Source: Luteimonas suaedae (GTDB lineage: Bacteria > Pseudomonadota > Gammaproteobacteria > Xanthomonadales > Xanthomonadaceae). From it: a stretch of DNA of 64,000 nucleotides. The notes beneath the pieces are model-generated. The model did not search any database. It had not been told where the DNA came from and saw only the letters and a program-made list of their open reading frames with translations. The stretch covers positions 62,001 to 126,000 of the forward strand of contig NZ_VSSP01000011.1 in the NCBI RefSeq assembly GCF_008312895.1, written 5' to 3'. Below, piece after piece: positions 17,002 through 31,304 of the stretch. How positions within the stretch are numbered: the first letter of the stretch is position 1; each line of letters opens with the position of its first letter. Made by a program: the position numbers and the translations under genes.

Positions 17002-17406
17002 GGCGACGGCCGCGATCACCAGCCCGGCACCGAGCCAGGCGACGTCGACACTGTCGTTGGCCAGCTGCGACAGCGTCCATGCGTGATGCGCTCCGAGCTT
17101 GAGCGCCGATTCCCATGGCAGCAGCCCCAGGACCTTTCCCAGTTGCGTGGCAATGATGAACCAGTTCGCCGCCGTGATCGCCGCAGCCGTGACCAGCACG
17201 CCCCACAGTGCCCGCGCCAACCCCGGCCGCACCCGCGCCATCCGCAGCAGCAAGGCGGCGTCGAAGGCGGCCACCACCGCCATCCAGCTGCACTGGCGCC
17301 CGGTGGCCGCGGCCAGCAGGATCCACAGCGCGGCGCAACCGGCGGTCCCCAGCAACAGCAGCAGAAAGGCGAACCAGGGAGAGGGCGGCGCGGTGGGCTT
17401 CGGCAT
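16993..17406 (-). CDS. Small membrane protein, unknown function
   Basis: A 137-residue hydrophobic protein with about four predicted membrane helices (WFAFLLLLLGTAGCAALWILLAA; MAVVAAFDAALLLRMA; ALWGVLVTAAAITAANWFIIATQL; DVAWLGAGLVIAAVA). ATG 17406 (MPKPTAPP) is preferred over 17436. It is convergent with and overlaps the end of the MocR gene by 9 bases, and is divergent from sufT. I do not recognise the family. Confidence 0.75.
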   Translation of the reverse strand: MPKPTAPPSPWFAFLLLLLGTAGCAALWILLAAATGRQCSWMAVVAAFDAALLLRMARVRPGLARALWGVLVTAAAITAANWFIIATQLGKVLGLLPWESALKLGAHHAWTLSQLANDSVDVAWLGAGLVIAAVASR

Positions 17407-17493
17407 GCGATGGGCAAGGATGGGGCGCGTCAGCATAGCGTCCCCGCAGGGCGGCGATACAATGTCCGCCTTGCGCGCCGCGGCGCCGACCCC

Positions 17494-18057
17494 ATGTTCT
17501 CCGGTATGTATTCCAGCAGCAGCGAACCCGTGCGTCTCGAACGCGACTGCGCCGCGGTCCTGGTGCCGCAGGGCGAGGGCGTGACCCTGCCTGCCGGCAG
17601 CATCGGCTACATCACGCAGGCGCTGGGCGGCAGCTACACGGTCTTCATCGAGGGCAACCTGTTCCGCATCGCCGGCCGCGACGCCGACGCGATCGGCAAG
17701 GAGCCGCCGCCGCCGCTGGAACTGCCCGGCGATGCCGACGATTCGGCGGTCGAGCAATTGGTGTGGAAGCAGCTGCGTACCTGCTTCGATCCCGAGATCC
17801 CGATCAACGTGGTCGATCTCGGTCTGGTCTACGAGGCCGTGGTCCGGCCCGCGGAGGACGGAGCGCGCACGGTCGAGGTGAAAATGACCTTGACCGCACC
17901 CGGCTGCGGCATGGGCGAGATCCTGGTCGACGATGTGCGCAGCCGGCTGGAGATGATCCCGACCGTGACCGAGGCGGACGTCGAGCTGGTGTTCGATCCG
18001 CCGTGGAACCAGTCGATGATGTCGGAAGCCGCACGCCTGGAAACGGGCATGCTGTAA
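17494..18057 (+). CDS. sufT: Fe-S cluster assembly protein SufT-like
   Basis: A 187-residue protein. The N-terminal about 75 residues are the SufT-specific region (LERDCAAVLVPQGEGVTLPAGSIGYITQALGGSYTV). The C-terminal half is a MIP18/DUF59 domain (about residues 85-180) with FDPEIPINVVDLGLVYE, TAPGCGMG and DPPWNQSMMSEAAR. Family knowledge: SufT helps mature iron-sulfur proteins. It stands alone here, without sufBCD or sufS. ATG 17494 is used; ATG 17506 is an alternative. A palindromic repeat pair follows the gene. Confidence 0.88.
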   Translation: MFSGMYSSSSEPVRLERDCAAVLVPQGEGVTLPAGSIGYITQALGGSYTVFIEGNLFRIAGRDADAIGKEPPPPLELPGDADDSAVEQLVWKQLRTCFDPEIPINVVDLGLVYEAVVRPAEDGARTVEVKMTLTAPGCGMGEILVDDVRSRLEMIPTVTEADVELVFDPPWNQSMMSEAARLETGML

Positions 18058-18114
18058 GCGCGTCATGCGCTTTGCAGCGCCTTCCCGCCCGCTGCACCAG
18101 GCGCGCGGATGCTC

Positions 18115-18259
18115 CTGTAGGAGGGGCTTCAGCCCCGACCCCAGGAAACGAGCGAAGCCCGAACAAGAACCCATGCGCGCAGTTTCCCCCGCTGCCCGCC
18201 ACGCTGCTGGCCGCCCTGCCGCGATCTTCGGCAAGTCGGGGCTGAAGCCGCTCCTACAG
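18115..18259. repeat. REP-type inverted repeat, second copy
   Basis: Arms at 18115-18139 and 18235-18259 are reverse complements with one mismatch. They are the same unit as the arms at 9361-9510 (TGTAGGAG ... GGGGCTTCAGCCCC). Confidence 0.85.
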
Positions 18260-18396
18260 AGACGGGCTGCCGGGGCCGCCGCGGTGCGGCAGTCCGATCG
18301 GCGGCCGCGTCCGCGATGCATCGCCTCCCAGCCGGGGCCGCTCCCGACACGGCGCACGGCAAAAAGTTTCCGCTGTAATCGACCAATGATCGATTT

Positions 18397-18412
18397 TGTG
18401 ACGATCATCAAA
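18397..18412. promoter_or_regulatory. Candidate CRP/Clp binding site
   Basis: TGTGACGATCATCAAA has a full left half-site (TGTGA), a 6-base spacer and a partial right half (TCAAA against TCACA). It lies in the AT-rich stretch about 200 bases upstream of the subtilase start. In Xanthomonas and Lysobacter the CRP-like protein Clp activates extracellular protease genes. Assignment is inference from one imperfect match. Confidence 0.4.
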
Positions 18413-18610
18413 ATTTAACTGCAACGGCCCGCTCCTTGGCCGCTTGCGTTCACATCGAACGGTCGCTTAGCGTCAGTTTGTGGACAGGATTGTCAATGTC
18501 CGCGTTCATGTCGGGATGCAGTGCGAACCGTCCGCAACTCCACGACTCGCGTGTACCCCGGTTCCTGCCGCTTCCGCGGTTTTGTTTTCCGATTTCCGGG
18601 GGTAACACCG

Positions 18611-23144
<4,534 letters not shown>

Positions 23145-23152
23145 GCGGTCCG

Positions 23153-23179
23153 CCCTCACCCCGGGTTCCGGGGTGAGGG
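23153..23179 (+). terminator. Hairpin after the Lys-C-like gene
   Basis: A perfect 12-base stem CCCTCACCCCGG / CCGGGGTGAGGG with a GTT loop starts 8 bases after the stop. There is no strong T tract (TGGTTGCC), so termination may be partial. Confidence 0.65.
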
Positions 23180-23265
23180 TGGTTGCCCGGTGGCGGGGCC
23201 GAGGCCCATTCGATGCCGTCGCGGCATGCCGTGATCGCAATCATCGCCGGTCGGGCCGCTTCCCG

Positions 23266-23340
23266 ATGCCCGCGCATCTGCATGCCGGCCTGCTCGCCCT
23301 TATGCTGGCGGCAACCCCGGCGGGCGCGGAGGAATCATGA
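23266..23340 (+). CDS. Signal-peptide-like 24-codon frame, out of frame with the following I9 domain
   Basis: ATG 23266 opens MPAHLHAGLLALMLAATPAGAEES and stops at TGA 23338-23340. The sequence is a convincing Sec signal peptide with an A-x-A-type cleavage site. Its stop overlaps the ATG of the I9 frame (ATGA at 23337-23340). It therefore looks like the export signal of the next domain, displaced by one base. It could instead be a coupled leader peptide. Confidence 0.55.
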   Translation: MPAHLHAGLLALMLAATPAGAEES

Positions 23341-23678
23341 CGGTGACGGTGGGCGAGCTTCCGGGCCTGGGCCCGTATCAGCGCTTCATCGTGAAGTACC
23401 GCGGCGACAGCGCCCCGGGGCGCGACCCGGGCGCGGTGCAGGCGCGGCTCGACCGCGCCGCCGCTTCGTCCGGCCTGTCCACCGGCGGCGACGTGCCGTC
23501 TGCGCTGGCCTGGCAGCGACGGTTGGGCGTGCAGGCCGATGTGGTCAAGGTCGACCGCCCGCTCGACAGGGACCAGGCACAGCGCCTCATGCAGCGGCTG
23601 GCGGACGACCCGGACGTGGAATACGTGGAAGTCGACGCGATGATGGGCATCGATCCCATTCGTGGCGGGGATCGCTGA
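23337..23678 (+). CDS. Stand-alone I9 (subtilisin propeptide) domain protein, possibly frameshifted secreted inhibitor
   Basis: A 113-residue protein that is nothing but an S8 propeptide/inhibitor I9 domain. It has YQRFIVKYRGDS near residue 15 and LDRDQAQRLMQRLADDPDVEYVEVD at the end, closely matching the propeptide of the subtilase at 18611 ([10 protein letters not shown] ... [10 protein letters not shown]). No catalytic domain follows; the frame ends in RGGDR and a stop. A signal-peptide frame lies directly upstream, one base out of register. Possible readings are a trans-acting protease inhibitor or folding helper, or a remnant of a duplicated protease gene. Family knowledge: independent I9 proteins do act as subtilisin inhibitors in other organisms. 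Confidence 0.75.
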   Translation: MTVTVGELPGLGPYQRFIVKYRGDSAPGRDPGAVQARLDRAAASSGLSTGGDVPSALAWQRRLGVQADVVKVDRPLDRDQAQRLMQRLADDPDVEYVEVDAMMGIDPIRGGDR

Positions 23679-23975
23679 GGCGAGCGCTTTTCTTTGGCCG
23701 CAGAGCTATGCGGATGAACGCGGATAAGGCTGAAGACGAAGAACGGGCGAAGAAGAACGAAGACGAGCGGGTAAGTGTGACGGAAGTCGCGACGTCCCGG
23801 CGGCGGCGTGGAGCACGCCGATTCACCCGGGAATCTCACTCGCAAAAGCTGTCCGCCACGGACATGCCTGGTTGCAAGTGGAGCCAAACCGAAGTCCGCC
23901 CGTTCCTGATGCTCTATCCGTGTTCCTCCGCGTAGATCTGCGGCAAAGGTGCTTCGACCCGGCCCAGCCGGACCG

Positions 23976-24464
23976 TCAGCCGGCCGCCTCGAAACGGTTC
24001 GCGTCCACGTTCTTGCGCACCTTGCCCGGGTCCCAGATGCGACCGTTCATGGCGATGTAGGCCCCCGGCGGCAACGACTGCACCGCACCGACCGCAGTGC
24101 CGATGTTGAACTCGGCATCCGAGCCGCGGAAGCGAGCCGGATTCAGCGCGCCGGTCAGCACGATGGTCTTGTCGGTGATGGACGCCAGCGCCTGTGCTGT
24201 CTGCACCATCGAATCGGTGCCATGGGTGATCAGCACGTGCCGTGCCGGCTGCGCGGCGATGGTGGCGCGGATCAGCTCGCGGTCCTCGTCGGTGAGATGC
24301 AGCGAATCCTTGCGCAGGATCGGGATCACCCGGAAGCGGAACGCCACGCCCAGTTCTTCGAGAATGCGCCCGATCTGCGGCTCGCCGACCTGGTAGTCCG
24401 ACTTGTCGTCGAAATACACCTTGTCGATGGTGCCGCCGGTGGTGACGATCAGCAGTTCTTCCAT
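23976..24464 (-). CDS. Single-domain asparaginase-like protein
   Basis: A 162-residue protein corresponding only to the N-terminal domain of type I/II L-asparaginases, which are normally about 330 residues. It has the nucleophile motif TTGGTID (Thr12) and HGTDSM (81-86, with Thr83-Asp84), and a normal ending (KVRKNVDANRFEAAG). Both catalytic threonine motifs are present, so the short form may be active or may serve another amide. Short asparaginase-domain proteins of this size are known in proteobacteria, so it is not clearly a truncation. A repeat pair lies upstream (24529-24672). Confidence 0.82.
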   Translation of the reverse strand: MEELLIVTTGGTIDKVYFDDKSDYQVGEPQIGRILEELGVAFRFRVIPILRKDSLHLTDEDRELIRATIAAQPARHVLITHGTDSMVQTAQALASITDKTIVLTGALNPARFRGSDAEFNIGTAVGAVQSLPPGAYIAMNGRIWDPGKVRKNVDANRFEAAG

Positions 24465-24528
24465 TGGGTCGTTGTCGGGGCAGCCGGGCCAGCGCGCATT
24501 CTATGGCTTCGGCGCACCGCGTGCCGCG

Positions 24529-24667
24529 CGTAGGAGCGCGCCATGCGCGCGATGCCGCGGATGCTTCGCCGCCCGCGGATTCCGGTGACCGGCATGCCTG
24601 CCGGTCCGGAATCGCGGCATCCACCGAATGCTGCCGGCACCCGCGGCATCGCGCGCATGGCGCGCTC

Positions 24668-24672
<5 letters not shown>
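24529..24672. repeat. REP-type inverted repeat with 32-base arms
   Basis: Arms at 24529-24560 and 24641-24672 are exact reverse complements, each starting or ending in CGTAGGAGCGCGC. The right arm contains the stop codon (TAG on the minus strand, 24668-24670) of the DUF2069 gene. Confidence 0.85.
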
Positions 24673-27008
<2,336 letters not shown>

Positions 27009-27012
<4 letters not shown>

Positions 27013-27578
27013 AGATCCACTGGCTGTTGCCGTTGCTGTGCGCGTTGTCGCTGTCGGTCGGGTGCCAGCGCGCGCCGCCGGAGGCCGATCCCGATGCCGT
27101 CTCACCGGCGGCCGAGCCCGCGGATGCGCCGCCGGATACGGCGGATGCGCCGTCCGGCGTGCCTGCGCTGCGGGTCTCCACCATCGACGGCGCGTCCTAC
27201 GATCTCGCCGATCGCCGCGGCAAGTGGGTGGTGGTCAACTTCTGGGCCACCTGGTGTGCGCCCTGCCTGAAGGAAATGCCAGAGCTGTCCGCGCTCGACG
27301 CGATGCGCGAGCACATCGAAGTGGTCGGCCTGGCCTACCAGGAGATCGAGCCCGACGAGATGCGCGCGTTCCTGGAGAAGCATCCGGTGCTGTATCCGAT
27401 CGCGATCGTCGACGTGTACGCGCCGCCGGCCGACTTCGACACCCCGCGCGGCCTGCCGATGACGTACCTGATCGATCCCGACGGCCGGATCGCCAAGAAG
27501 TTCCTGGGCCCGGTGACCGCGCAAGAGATCGAGACCGCCATCGCCGCCGCGGGAGGTCCGGAGGTGCCGCAGGCATGA
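27009..27578 (+). CDS. TlpA/ResA-like thioredoxin-fold lipoprotein
   Basis: A 189-residue protein. The lipoprotein signal ends at LSVGC (Cys19), followed by a Pro/Ala-rich linker and a thioredoxin domain from about residue 52. The active site WCAPC is at residues 82-86, and the cis-Pro loop GLPMTYLID is near residue 145. It is probably anchored in the periplasm and reduces or isomerises disulfides, for example in cytochrome c maturation. The partner is not indicated by the neighbours. It is coupled to yihY upstream and to acylphosphatase downstream by ATGA overlaps. Confidence 0.9.
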
Positions 27579-27847
27579 GCGCGGCGGTCCGTTTCCTGAT
27601 CAGCGGCAAGGTACAGGGCGTGTTCTTCCGCGCCTCGACCCGCGAGCAGGCGCAGCGGCTGGGCTTGCGGGGGCACGCGAAGAACCTGCCCGACGGGCGC
27701 GTGGAGGTGCTGGCCGCCGGCGAAGCCGCGGCGATCGATGCGCTGGAGCGCTGGCTGCAGCGCGGGCCGCCGCAGGCGCGGGTGGACGCGGTGCAGCGCG
27801 AGCCGGTGCCGGCTGTCGGGCCCGGCGAGGGGTTTTCGTGCGGTTGA
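27575..27847 (+). CDS. Acylphosphatase
   Basis: A 90-residue protein of normal acylphosphatase length. The phosphate-binding loop GKVQGVFFR carries catalytic Arg19, and NLPDGRVEV carries catalytic Asn37. Family knowledge: hydrolysis of carboxyl-phosphate bonds. It is the last gene of a yihY-tlpA-acylphosphatase run, overlapping the preceding stop by 4 bases. It is convergent with ppk2, 51 bases away. Confidence 0.93.
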   Translation: MSAAVRFLISGKVQGVFFRASTREQAQRLGLRGHAKNLPDGRVEVLAAGEAAAIDALERWLQRGPPQARVDAVQREPVPAVGPGEGFSCG

Positions 27848-27898
27848 GCGTGCGCCGCCGGCCGCGGGTGGCCGGCGCCTGATCCGCGACGGACGGCA

Positions 27899-28690
27899 CT
27901 ACCCCTCGTCCGTATCCCCGGCATAGTCGGCGATCGGTTCCAGCACGCCGAACCGCTCCTTTTTCGGCTTCGCAGCCAATGGCGGGAAATCCGGCGTGCT
28001 GCGCTCGACGTGCACGTCCGGCAGGCGGTCGAGGAGGTCGCGGATCAAGGTCAGCCGGCCGCGCTTCTGGTCGTTGAAGTTCACCAGCGTCCATGGCGCG
28101 GCGGCCGTGTGCGTCGCCTCGAGCATCGCCTCGCGGGCGCGGGTGTAGTCGTCGTATCGCTTGCGCGCCTCGATGTCGATCGGCGAGAGCTTCCATGCCT
28201 TGAGCGGATCCTGCGCGCGCTCGGCGAAGCGCTCCTCTTGTCGCTCCTGGTCGCAGCACAGCCAGTACTTGAACAGCAGGATGCCGTCGTCGATCAGCAT
28301 CTTCTCGAACACCGGCGCCTGCTGCAGGAAGTCCTCGACCTCGGCGTCGCTGGCGAAGCCCATCACCTTCTCGACGCCGGCGCGGTTGTACCAGCTGCGG
28401 TCGAACAGGACGAGCTCGCCGGCGGCCGGCAGGTGCTGCAGGTAGCGCTGGAAGTACCACTGCGTGCGTTCGCGATCGCCGGGCTTGGGCAGGGCGACCA
28501 CCCGGCACTGGCGCGGATTGAGGTGCGCCGAGATCGCGTTGATGGTGCCGCCCTTGCCGGCGGTGTCGCGGCCCTCCAGCAGCACCACCAGCCGTTTGTC
28601 GGTGTGCCGCAGCCAGCGCGCCAGCGCCACCAGTTCCAGCTGCATCGGCTTGAGCAGCTTTTCGTAGCGCTTGCGCTTGAGCTTCTTCAT
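27899..28690 (-). CDS. ppk2: Polyphosphate kinase 2
   Basis: A 263-residue one-domain PPK2. Walker A GRDTAGKGG is at 40-48, Walker B LFDRSWYNRAGVEKVMGF at 95-112, and the lid WLCCDQERQEERFAERAQDPLKAWKLSPID follows. Family knowledge: transfers phosphate between polyphosphate and nucleotides. The class I/II/III preference is not readable here. It overlaps the upstream XRE-type regulator gene by 4 bases (ATGA), so the two are co-transcribed. Confidence 0.94.
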   Translation of the reverse strand: MKKLKRKRYEKLLKPMQLELVALARWLRHTDKRLVVLLEGRDTAGKGGTINAISAHLNPRQCRVVALPKPGDRERTQWYFQRYLQHLPAAGELVLFDRSWYNRAGVEKVMGFASDAEVEDFLQQAPVFEKMLIDDGILLFKYWLCCDQERQEERFAERAQDPLKAWKLSPIDIEARKRYDDYTRAREAMLEATHTAAAPWTLVNFNDQKRGRLTLIRDLLDRLPDVHVERSTPDFPPLAAKPKKERFGVLEPIADYAGDTDEG

Positions 28691-29022
28691 CGCGCCGCCT
28701 TGCGGGTGCCGGCCATGCCGCGTGCGACTTCCAGCAGCGCACCCTGCTGTCGCGGGCTGAGCGCCCGGTAGGCGGCCAGCAGGCCGTGCTCGCCCTTGGT
28801 GCGGGCGGGATCCAGGGTGCTGGCGAGTTCGGACAGCAACGCGCCGGCCGGCACGCCGAAGGTGCGCGCCAGGGCATCGAGCTGATCGCGCCCGGGCAGC
28901 TTGTCGCCGCGCATCCAGGCCGACACGGTGGCGGCGCCGGCCCGCGGGATCGCGGCGGCGATCTCGGCCACGGTCAGGCCGCGGGCGCGCGCCAGCAGGC
29001 GCAGGGTCTGGTCGATCGGCAT
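28687..29022 (-). CDS. XRE-family helix-turn-helix regulator
   Basis: A 111-residue protein. Its first about 65 residues form an XRE/Cro helix-turn-helix (LARARGLTVAEIAAAIPRAGAATVSAWMRGDKLPGRDQLDALARTFGVP). A helical tail follows. It is coupled to ppk2 by a 4-base overlap and begins 4 bases after the moaB stop. A local regulator of the moaB-ppk2 run is a reasonable inference. No ligand or target is visible. Confidence 0.88.
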   Translation of the reverse strand: MPIDQTLRLLARARGLTVAEIAAAIPRAGAATVSAWMRGDKLPGRDQLDALARTFGVPAGALLSELASTLDPARTKGEHGLLAAYRALSPRQQGALLEVARGMAGTRKAAR

Positions 29023-29026
29023 GCGC

Positions 29027-29545
29027 TTACTCCTTCAGGCGCGGACGCAGCGTAGCGAGGTTGCAGGGGCGGGTGCGGGCATCGAGCTGGTCGCGGACGA
29101 TCCGTTCCCACGCCGTGCGGCAGGCCGAGTTGGAGCCCGGCAGGCAGAACACGAAGGTGCCGTTGGCCAGTCCGGCGAAGGCCCGCGACTGCAGCGACGA
29201 GGTGCCGATCTCCTCGAAGCTGATCGCGCGGAACAGCTCGCCGAAGCCCGGCATTTCCTTGTCCAGCAGCGGCAGCAGGGCCTCGGGCGTGGAATCGCGG
29301 CCGGTGAAGCCGGTGCCGCCGGTGACCAGCACGCCATCGATGTCGTCGTCGGCGATCCATTGCGACACCGCGGCGCGCAGGCGGTAGCGGTCGTCCGGCA
29401 GCAGCGCGCGGTGTGCGAGCCGGTGGCCGGCGGCCTGCAACGCTTCGACGAGATAGTCGCCGGAGCTGTCGGTGTCGGGCGTGCGGCTGTCGGAGACCGT
29501 CAACACGCACAGGGAGAGAGGAATGAAATCGTCAGCGGCGCTCAT
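29027..29545 (-). CDS. moaB: Molybdenum cofactor biosynthesis protein B
   Basis: A 172-residue MogA/MoaB-fold protein. It has VLTVSDSRTPDTDSSGDYL at the N-terminus, the molybdopterin-binding loop TGGTGFTGRDSTPEAL at 75-90, and GSNSACRTAWE near the end. Family knowledge: adenylates molybdopterin or supports that step. No other moa or moe gene is nearby. It is the first gene of moaB-XRE-ppk2 on the minus strand, starting 26 bases after the OGT-like stop. Confidence 0.93.
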   Translation of the reverse strand: MSAADDFIPLSLCVLTVSDSRTPDTDSSGDYLVEALQAAGHRLAHRALLPDDRYRLRAAVSQWIADDDIDGVLVTGGTGFTGRDSTPEALLPLLDKEMPGFGELFRAISFEEIGTSSLQSRAFAGLANGTFVFCLPGSNSACRTAWERIVRDQLDARTRPCNLATLRPRLKE

Positions 29546-29570
29546 GGCGCGAGCCTAACCCATCGTGACC

Positions 29571-31301
29571 TCACGGGCTCGCATCGCCGCCGCGCTCCGG
29601 CTCCGCCATCGCCCGCACCGCATCGGTGAAATCTGCGGCGAAGCCGTCCATGTCGAACAGGCCGCTGTGCGCGCGGCGCCGGGCGAGTTCGGCACGCAGC
29701 CCGGCCAGGGCCTGCGGGTCGCGGCCGAGCGCGACCGCGCGGGCGACGAAGGCCTCGTCGCCGTCCACGTTCATCGCGTCCATGCCGAGGTGGTGGTTGA
29801 GGCTGCCGGCCACGCGCGCGGCGAAGGTGTCGCCGGGGCGGGTCAGCACCGGGCAGCCGACCCACAGCGCATCCGAGGCGGTGGTGTGGGCGTTGTACGG
29901 TTCGGTGTCCAGGAACAGGTCGGCCAGCTGCAGCCGCGCCAGGTACGCGGCGTGCGGCTGCTTGGGCATGAACACCAGCCGCCGCGGATCCACGCCCCGG
30001 GTCTCGGCGAACGCACGCAGGCGTGCGTCGGCGCGGCCGGGGCCGGACAACAGCCACAGCACGCTGCCGGGCACCTCGCGCAGCACCGCCAGCGCCCGCG
30101 CCATGCTGCGCGGGTTGAGCTTGTAGCTGTTGTTGAAGCAGCAGAACACCACGCCGCCGCCGTCGGCCGTGCGTTCGGGCAGGCCGCAGTCGGCGCGCGC
30201 CGGCGCCGGCGGCACTTCGCGGCGGGTGTCCGAGGGCTGGAAACAGCGTGGCAGGTGCACGACCCGCTCGCTGAAGTGCGGCGCCAATGCCTCGGGCAGC
30301 ACGAAGCCGTCGGCCAACACGTGGTCGATCCATGGCGCGCCCGAGGTGCCGGGGTAGGCCAGCCAGTTCACCTGCACCGGCGCCGGCCGCATCGCCAGCA
30401 CCTCCGGCGCGCCGCCGCCGCCCCAGCCGCGCAGGTCGAACAGGACATCGATGCCGGCCTCGCGGATGCGCTGCGCGATCGATGCGTGCGACAGTCCGGA
30501 GACATCGTGCAGCCGCCGCGCCGCGCGCTGCAGGCGCTGCCGGATCACGCTGCCGTCGTCGCGGTTGAGTGCGAACAGGTGCGTTTCGAGCGTGCCTTGT
30601 GCCGCCAACGCCTCGAAGAAGGCGGCGGTCAGCAGCCCGGTCGGATGCGCGCCGAAGCCGTTGGACAGGAATCCCGCGCGCAGCGGCGCAGTCGCCGCGC
30701 GCGGTGGTGCCGGCGGCAATGGGCGAATCCGCGCAGCCAGCGCCCGCGCCCGCAGCCGCGCGCACTGCAGCTGCTCGGCGGGCGTGGCATCTTCGCTGAG
30801 GAAGGCGAACGGCTCGACCACGCCGTGCCCCGCGCGCACCGCGGCGCGCACCTGCCCGGAGAGGCGGTCGAGGTCACGCCAGTCGCACAGGCGCCGGCGC
30901 CAGGCCAGCAGGTGGGCGGCGATCAGCGGGTGTTCCGGTGCCAGCGCATGCGCGTGCGCATAGGCGTCGTTGGCGCCCTCGGCATCGCCGGCGTCTTCCA
31001 GCGCGTGGCCGAGCCAGACCGCGATGCCCGGATGCTGCGGCGCCTGCCGCGCGGCGGCGCGCAGGCTGTCGGCGGCTTCGGCATGGCGGCCCAGCATCCA
31101 TTGCGCGCGGCCCAGCCGCGCCAGTGCTTCCGGATGGCCGGGTGCCAGCTGCAACGCGCGCTGTGCGGCGGCGGCGCCGTTGCCGGCGTCGCCGGCATCG
31201 AGTTCCACGTCGGACAACACGATCCAGGCCATCGCATTGCCGGGCTCACGCTGCACGGCGTGCCGGGCCTGGACACGCGGGTCGTCGGGTGCCGCCGGCA
31301 T
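29571..31301 (-). CDS. TPR-containing O-GlcNAc-transferase-like glycosyltransferase (GT41)
   Basis: A 576-residue protein. About four tetratricopeptide-like repeats are seen in the first 150 residues. A two-part GT41 catalytic region follows: LRAGFLSNGFGAHPTGLL, then the C-terminal half with FCCFNNSYKLNP and LDTEPYNAHTTASDALWVGCPVLTRPGDTFAARVAGSL. It resembles the structurally known Xanthomonas campestris OGT. Acceptor and nucleotide sugar are unknown in bacteria of this group. It is followed by moaB and preceded at 3 bases by a GNAT acetyltransferase gene, which suggests co-transcription. Confidence 0.92.
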   Translation of the reverse strand: MPAAPDDPRVQARHAVQREPGNAMAWIVLSDVELDAGDAGNGAAAAQRALQLAPGHPEALARLGRAQWMLGRHAEAADSLRAAARQAPQHPGIAVWLGHALEDAGDAEGANDAYAHAHALAPEHPLIAAHLLAWRRRLCDWRDLDRLSGQVRAAVRAGHGVVEPFAFLSEDATPAEQLQCARLRARALAARIRPLPPAPPRAATAPLRAGFLSNGFGAHPTGLLTAAFFEALAAQGTLETHLFALNRDDGSVIRQRLQRAARRLHDVSGLSHASIAQRIREAGIDVLFDLRGWGGGGAPEVLAMRPAPVQVNWLAYPGTSGAPWIDHVLADGFVLPEALAPHFSERVVHLPRCFQPSDTRREVPPAPARADCGLPERTADGGGVVFCCFNNSYKLNPRSMARALAVLREVPGSVLWLLSGPGRADARLRAFAETRGVDPRRLVFMPKQPHAAYLARLQLADLFLDTEPYNAHTTASDALWVGCPVLTRPGDTFAARVAGSLNHHLGMDAMNVDGDEAFVARAVALGRDPQALAGLRAELARRRAHSGLFDMDGFAADFTDAVRAMAEPERGGDASP

Positions 31302-31304
31302 CGT

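Larger units (their letters stand above)
18058..18610. other. Intergenic region between sufT and the subtilase gene
   Basis: No gene is supported here. The first half carries a REP-type inverted pair (18115-18139 / 18235-18259). The second half is AT-richer than its surroundings, with a possible CRP/Clp-type site at 18397-18412. It is probably the promoter region of the secreted protease gene with a 5' untranslated stretch of up to about 190 bases. Confidence 0.6.

Noticed and set aside
23183..23935. A 250-codon plus-strand frame across the I9 region
   Set aside because: It is in the third frame relative to the signal peptide and the I9 domain, has Arg-rich composition and no family features.
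23679..23975. Lys/Glu/Asp-coding AT-richer stretch (AACGCGGATAAGGCTGAAGACGAAG...) after the I9 gene
   Set aside because: It looks like a small charged protein, but it is a low-complexity purine-rich intergenic tract with no ribosome-binding site and no convincing start.
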